From NCBI GenBank assembly GCA_002762735.1, contig PCVV01000052.1, positions 1 to 6,419 of the forward strand: 6,419 nt of DNA, given 5' to 3'. The position numbers and the translations under genes are program-made. How positions within the stretch are numbered: the stretch's first letter is position 1; each line of letters opens with the position of its first letter. The DNA comes from Candidatus Pacearchaeota archaeon CG11_big_fil_rev_8_21_14_0_20_30_13 (GTDB taxonomy: Archaea; Nanobdellota; Nanobdellia; Pacearchaeales; GW2011-AR1). Shown in pieces: positions 4,755 to 6,419 of this stretch. A model generated the notes under the pieces. It was not told the origin of the DNA, made no database searches, and worked only from the letters and a program-made list of their open reading frames with translations.

Positions 4755-5162
4755 ATGGATTTTAATGTGTATTGGCTTTTGAAAAAAGAAGATTCTCTCA
4801 ATTTGAAATATTGTCTAGAAAATTTTTCTCCAAAAAAATTTCATGTTAGAAATATAAATGGATTGAAACCAACAATTGTAGATGAATCTGTTGAAGGAAA
4901 GACTTTAACTTTTAAAAAGAAAAAAAATAGTCTGTTGTTTTTAATTGATCAAAAAGAATGTTATAATCTCAAAACTCATGAAAAACCTTTTAGTTTAAGA
5001 TATACTTTAAATGAAAAATTAAAAGAAGATACTGAATTAACAAATGCAGATTATGAAAATGGAGATTATTTAGAAATCACATTTAATGGTAAGATCGAAG
5101 TTGAACCTTCAGAATTTGAAAGAGCTCCAGGAATTCCGTTTTACAGAATAAAGAAGTCTTAA
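4755..5162 (+). CDS. Hypothetical protein, 135 residues, family not recognised
   Basis: I do not recognise this protein. It has no membrane segment or signal peptide and should be soluble. It is rich in Lys and Glu, with alternating hydrophobic/charged stretches (KTLTFKKKKNSLLFLID; DYLEITFNGKIEVEPSEF) that suggest beta strands, and it ends ERAPGIPFYRIKKS. There are only two cysteines (C20, C69), not arranged as a metal site. Base composition matches its neighbours, and no other frame is open across the region, so it is probably a real gene. It lies 24 bases before the U32 gene on the same strand and 30 bases after the DUF5652-like gene; a shared role with U32 is possible but only positional. 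No SD precedes the ATG. Confidence 0.75.
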   Translation: MDFNVYWLLKKEDSLNLKYCLENFSPKKFHVRNINGLKPTIVDESVEGKTLTFKKKKNSLLFLIDQKECYNLKTHEKPFSLRYTLNEKLKEDTELTNADYENGDYLEITFNGKIEVEPSEFERAPGIPFYRIKKS

Positions 5163-5186
5163 AAAACTAAAAGTCTTTCTCATTTT

Positions 5187-6368
5187 ATGAAAAATAACAA
5201 ATTTGAACTTTTAGCTCCAGCAGGTGATTTTTCTATGCTCGTTGCAGCAATAAAAGCAGGAGCTGATGCAGTCTATTTTGGATTAAAAGAGTTTTCCATG
5301 AGAGACAACGCAAAGAATTTTAATATTGAAGATTTAACAGAAATAAATAAAATTTGTGGAAAAAAGATAAAAAAATATCTCACGCTAAATGTAATTATAT
5401 ACGAAGAAGAGATAAAAAAAGTTGAAGAAATTTTAAAAAAGATAAAAGGGAAAGTTGATGCAATTATTTGTTGGGATTTGTCTGTAATAAATCTCTGTAG
5501 AAAATTAAAAATTCCTTTTCATATTTCAACACAAGCTTCAATTTCAAATTCGGAATCGGCAAAATTCTATAAAAAATTAGGTGCTGAAAGGGTTGTTTTA
5601 GCAAGAGAATTAAATTTAGATCAGATAAAAAAAATCTCCAAATTCGTTTCAGTAGAATGTTTCATTCATGGGGCAATGTGTGTAGCGGTTTCTGGAAGAT
5701 GTTTCATGTCCCAAGAATTATTCAAGCGAAGTGCAAATAGGGGGATGTGCACACAAGTATGTAGAAGAAGTTATACTCTTAAAGATGATGAGGGAAGAGA
5801 ACTAAAAATAAATAGAAATACCGTGATGTCTGCAAAAGATTTGTGTACATTGCCTTTTATTGAAACATTAAAAGATGCAGGAATAATCTCATTTAAAATT
5901 GAAGGGAGAAACAGGGACGCACGTTATGTAGATACCGTTGTTAGAATTTATAGAAAAGCATTAGATAAAAAATTAAACAAGGAAGAAATTGCTGATGGAT
6001 TAAAAGAATTGGAGAAAGTTTATAATAGAGGATTTTCTTCAGGATTTTATTTGGGGGTTCCAACAAATGATGATTTTTCAGAAGTTGAAAATTCTTCAGC
6101 AACAACAAAAAAACAATTTGTCGGGAAGGTAACTCATTATTATCCAAAATCTCAAGTTGGAACTATCTTTATTTCAACTGGAGAAATTAAAATTGGAGAT
6201 GAATTAAACATTATAGGACAAGTCACGGGAATAGAAAAAATAAAAATTGAAAGAATAGAGATAAATAAAAAGTCAGTTAAGAAAGCAGTTAAGGGTGAAG
6301 AAATTGGGATAAAACTTCCAAAAGTGAAAGTCAATGATGAAGTTTATATTATAAAATCTTTAAACTAG
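5187..6368 (+). CDS. U32 family protein (peptidase U32 fold; likely Fe-S RNA hydroxylase type)
   Basis: A full-length 393-residue protein. LLAPAGD (8-14), AVYFGL (28-33), HISTQASISN (112-121) and FKIEGRNRDARYV (236-248) mark the U32 barrel. The family signature E-x-F-x2-G-A-M-C-x6-C-x2-S is at 157-175 (C165, C172), followed by RGMCTQVCRRSY (186-196; C188, C192) and C220. In characterised U32 members (UbiU/UbiV, TrhP, RlhA) four such cysteines hold a [4Fe-4S] cluster and the proteins hydroxylate RNA or quinone precursors; older records call them collagenases or peptidases. A beta-rich C-terminal domain (about 308-390) matches the U32_C region of the TrhP/YegQ-RlhA group, so tRNA uridine or rRNA hydroxylation is the best guess. 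The start has no SD; a TATA-like CTTAAAAAAC at 5158-5167 overlaps the previous stop. Confidence 0.93.
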   Translation: MKNNKFELLAPAGDFSMLVAAIKAGADAVYFGLKEFSMRDNAKNFNIEDLTEINKICGKKIKKYLTLNVIIYEEEIKKVEEILKKIKGKVDAIICWDLSVINLCRKLKIPFHISTQASISNSESAKFYKKLGAERVVLARELNLDQIKKISKFVSVECFIHGAMCVAVSGRCFMSQELFKRSANRGMCTQVCRRSYTLKDDEGRELKINRNTVMSAKDLCTLPFIETLKDAGIISFKIEGRNRDARYVDTVVRIYRKALDKKLNKEEIADGLKELEKVYNRGFSSGFYLGVPTNDDFSEVENSSATTKKQFVGKVTHYYPKSQVGTIFISTGEIKIGDELNIIGQVTGIEKIKIERIEINKKSVKKAVKGEEIGIKLPKVKVNDEVYIIKSLN

Positions 6369-6396
6369 TTCTTGGCTTTCATTGTTTCCTCTAGCC

Positions 6397-6405
6397 TCTT
6401 TTTCT
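6397..6405 (+). terminator. T-rich likely terminator after the U32 gene
   Basis: TCTTTTTCT, with five T in a row at 6399-6403, comes about 30 bases after the U32 stop codon within a pyrimidine-rich stretch. It fits an archaeal U-tract terminator. No stem is visible. Confidence 0.4.
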
Positions 6406-6411
6406 AAAAAC

Positions 6412-6419
6412 TATAAAAA
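6412..6419 (+). promoter_or_regulatory. TATA-like sequence at the window edge
   Basis: TATAAAAA occupies the last eight bases and could be the core promoter of a plus-strand gene beginning about 25 bases beyond the window. This cannot be confirmed from the sequence given. Confidence 0.25.

Noticed and set aside
5941..6334. Two minus-strand open frames opposite the U32 C-terminal domain
   Set aside because: They are antisense shadows of a conserved coding region, with low-complexity hydrophobic translations and no start signals.

Overview
The window is AT-rich and most likely comes from an archaeon. Several genes have a TATA-like box about 24-30 bases before the ATG and no Shine-Dalgarno (SD) sequence, the pattern of archaeal leaderless transcripts. 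The gene set (adenosylcobalamin-type ribonucleotide reductase, a U32 protein, and very small membrane proteins with PLDc_N, TM2 and DUF5652 resemblance) fits a small-genome DPANN lineage such as Woesearchaeota or Pacearchaeota. That placement is inference; there is no rRNA or other marker gene to fix it.

Layout. Bases 2-238 (+) are the tail of a family 2 glycosyltransferase whose start lies outside the window. Bases 239-639 are non-coding: a T-rich likely terminator, small hairpins, a GC-rich island (52% G+C in 401-500, hand count) and the promoter of the next operon. Bases 640-1075 (+) hold two tiny membrane-protein genes, a PLDc_N-like protein and a TM2-domain protein. Matching inverted repeats lie on both sides of this pair (526-564 and 1098-1155), followed on the right by a second GC-rich island (49% in 1161-1260). 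Bases 1310-4246 (-) are a two-gene operon, nrdR then nrdJ: a Zn-ribbon/ATP-cone repressor and the class II ribonucleotide reductase it presumably controls. The 175-base divergent region 4247-4421 carries the nrdR promoter with two candidate NrdR boxes, and the promoter(s) of the opposite gene. Bases 4422-6368 (+) are a DUF5652-like membrane protein, an unrecognised 135-residue protein and a full-length U32 family protein, 30 and 24 bases apart.

How the genes work together. nrdR-nrdJ is the clearest unit. NrdJ makes deoxyribonucleotides in one polypeptide with a B12 cofactor. It shows no ATP-cone of its own, so in this window the only visible (d)ATP sensor is the ATP-cone of NrdR, which probably acts on the shared promoter. 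The U32 protein is probably an iron-sulfur RNA hydroxylase-type enzyme. The small membrane proteins have no assignable job.

Most worth a second look: the NrdR-box-like dyad around an archaeal TATA box, the inverted-repeat and GC-island structure flanking the two-gene membrane cassette, and the orphan 135-residue protein next to U32. I saw no clear evidence of a wholly new defence or mobile system.
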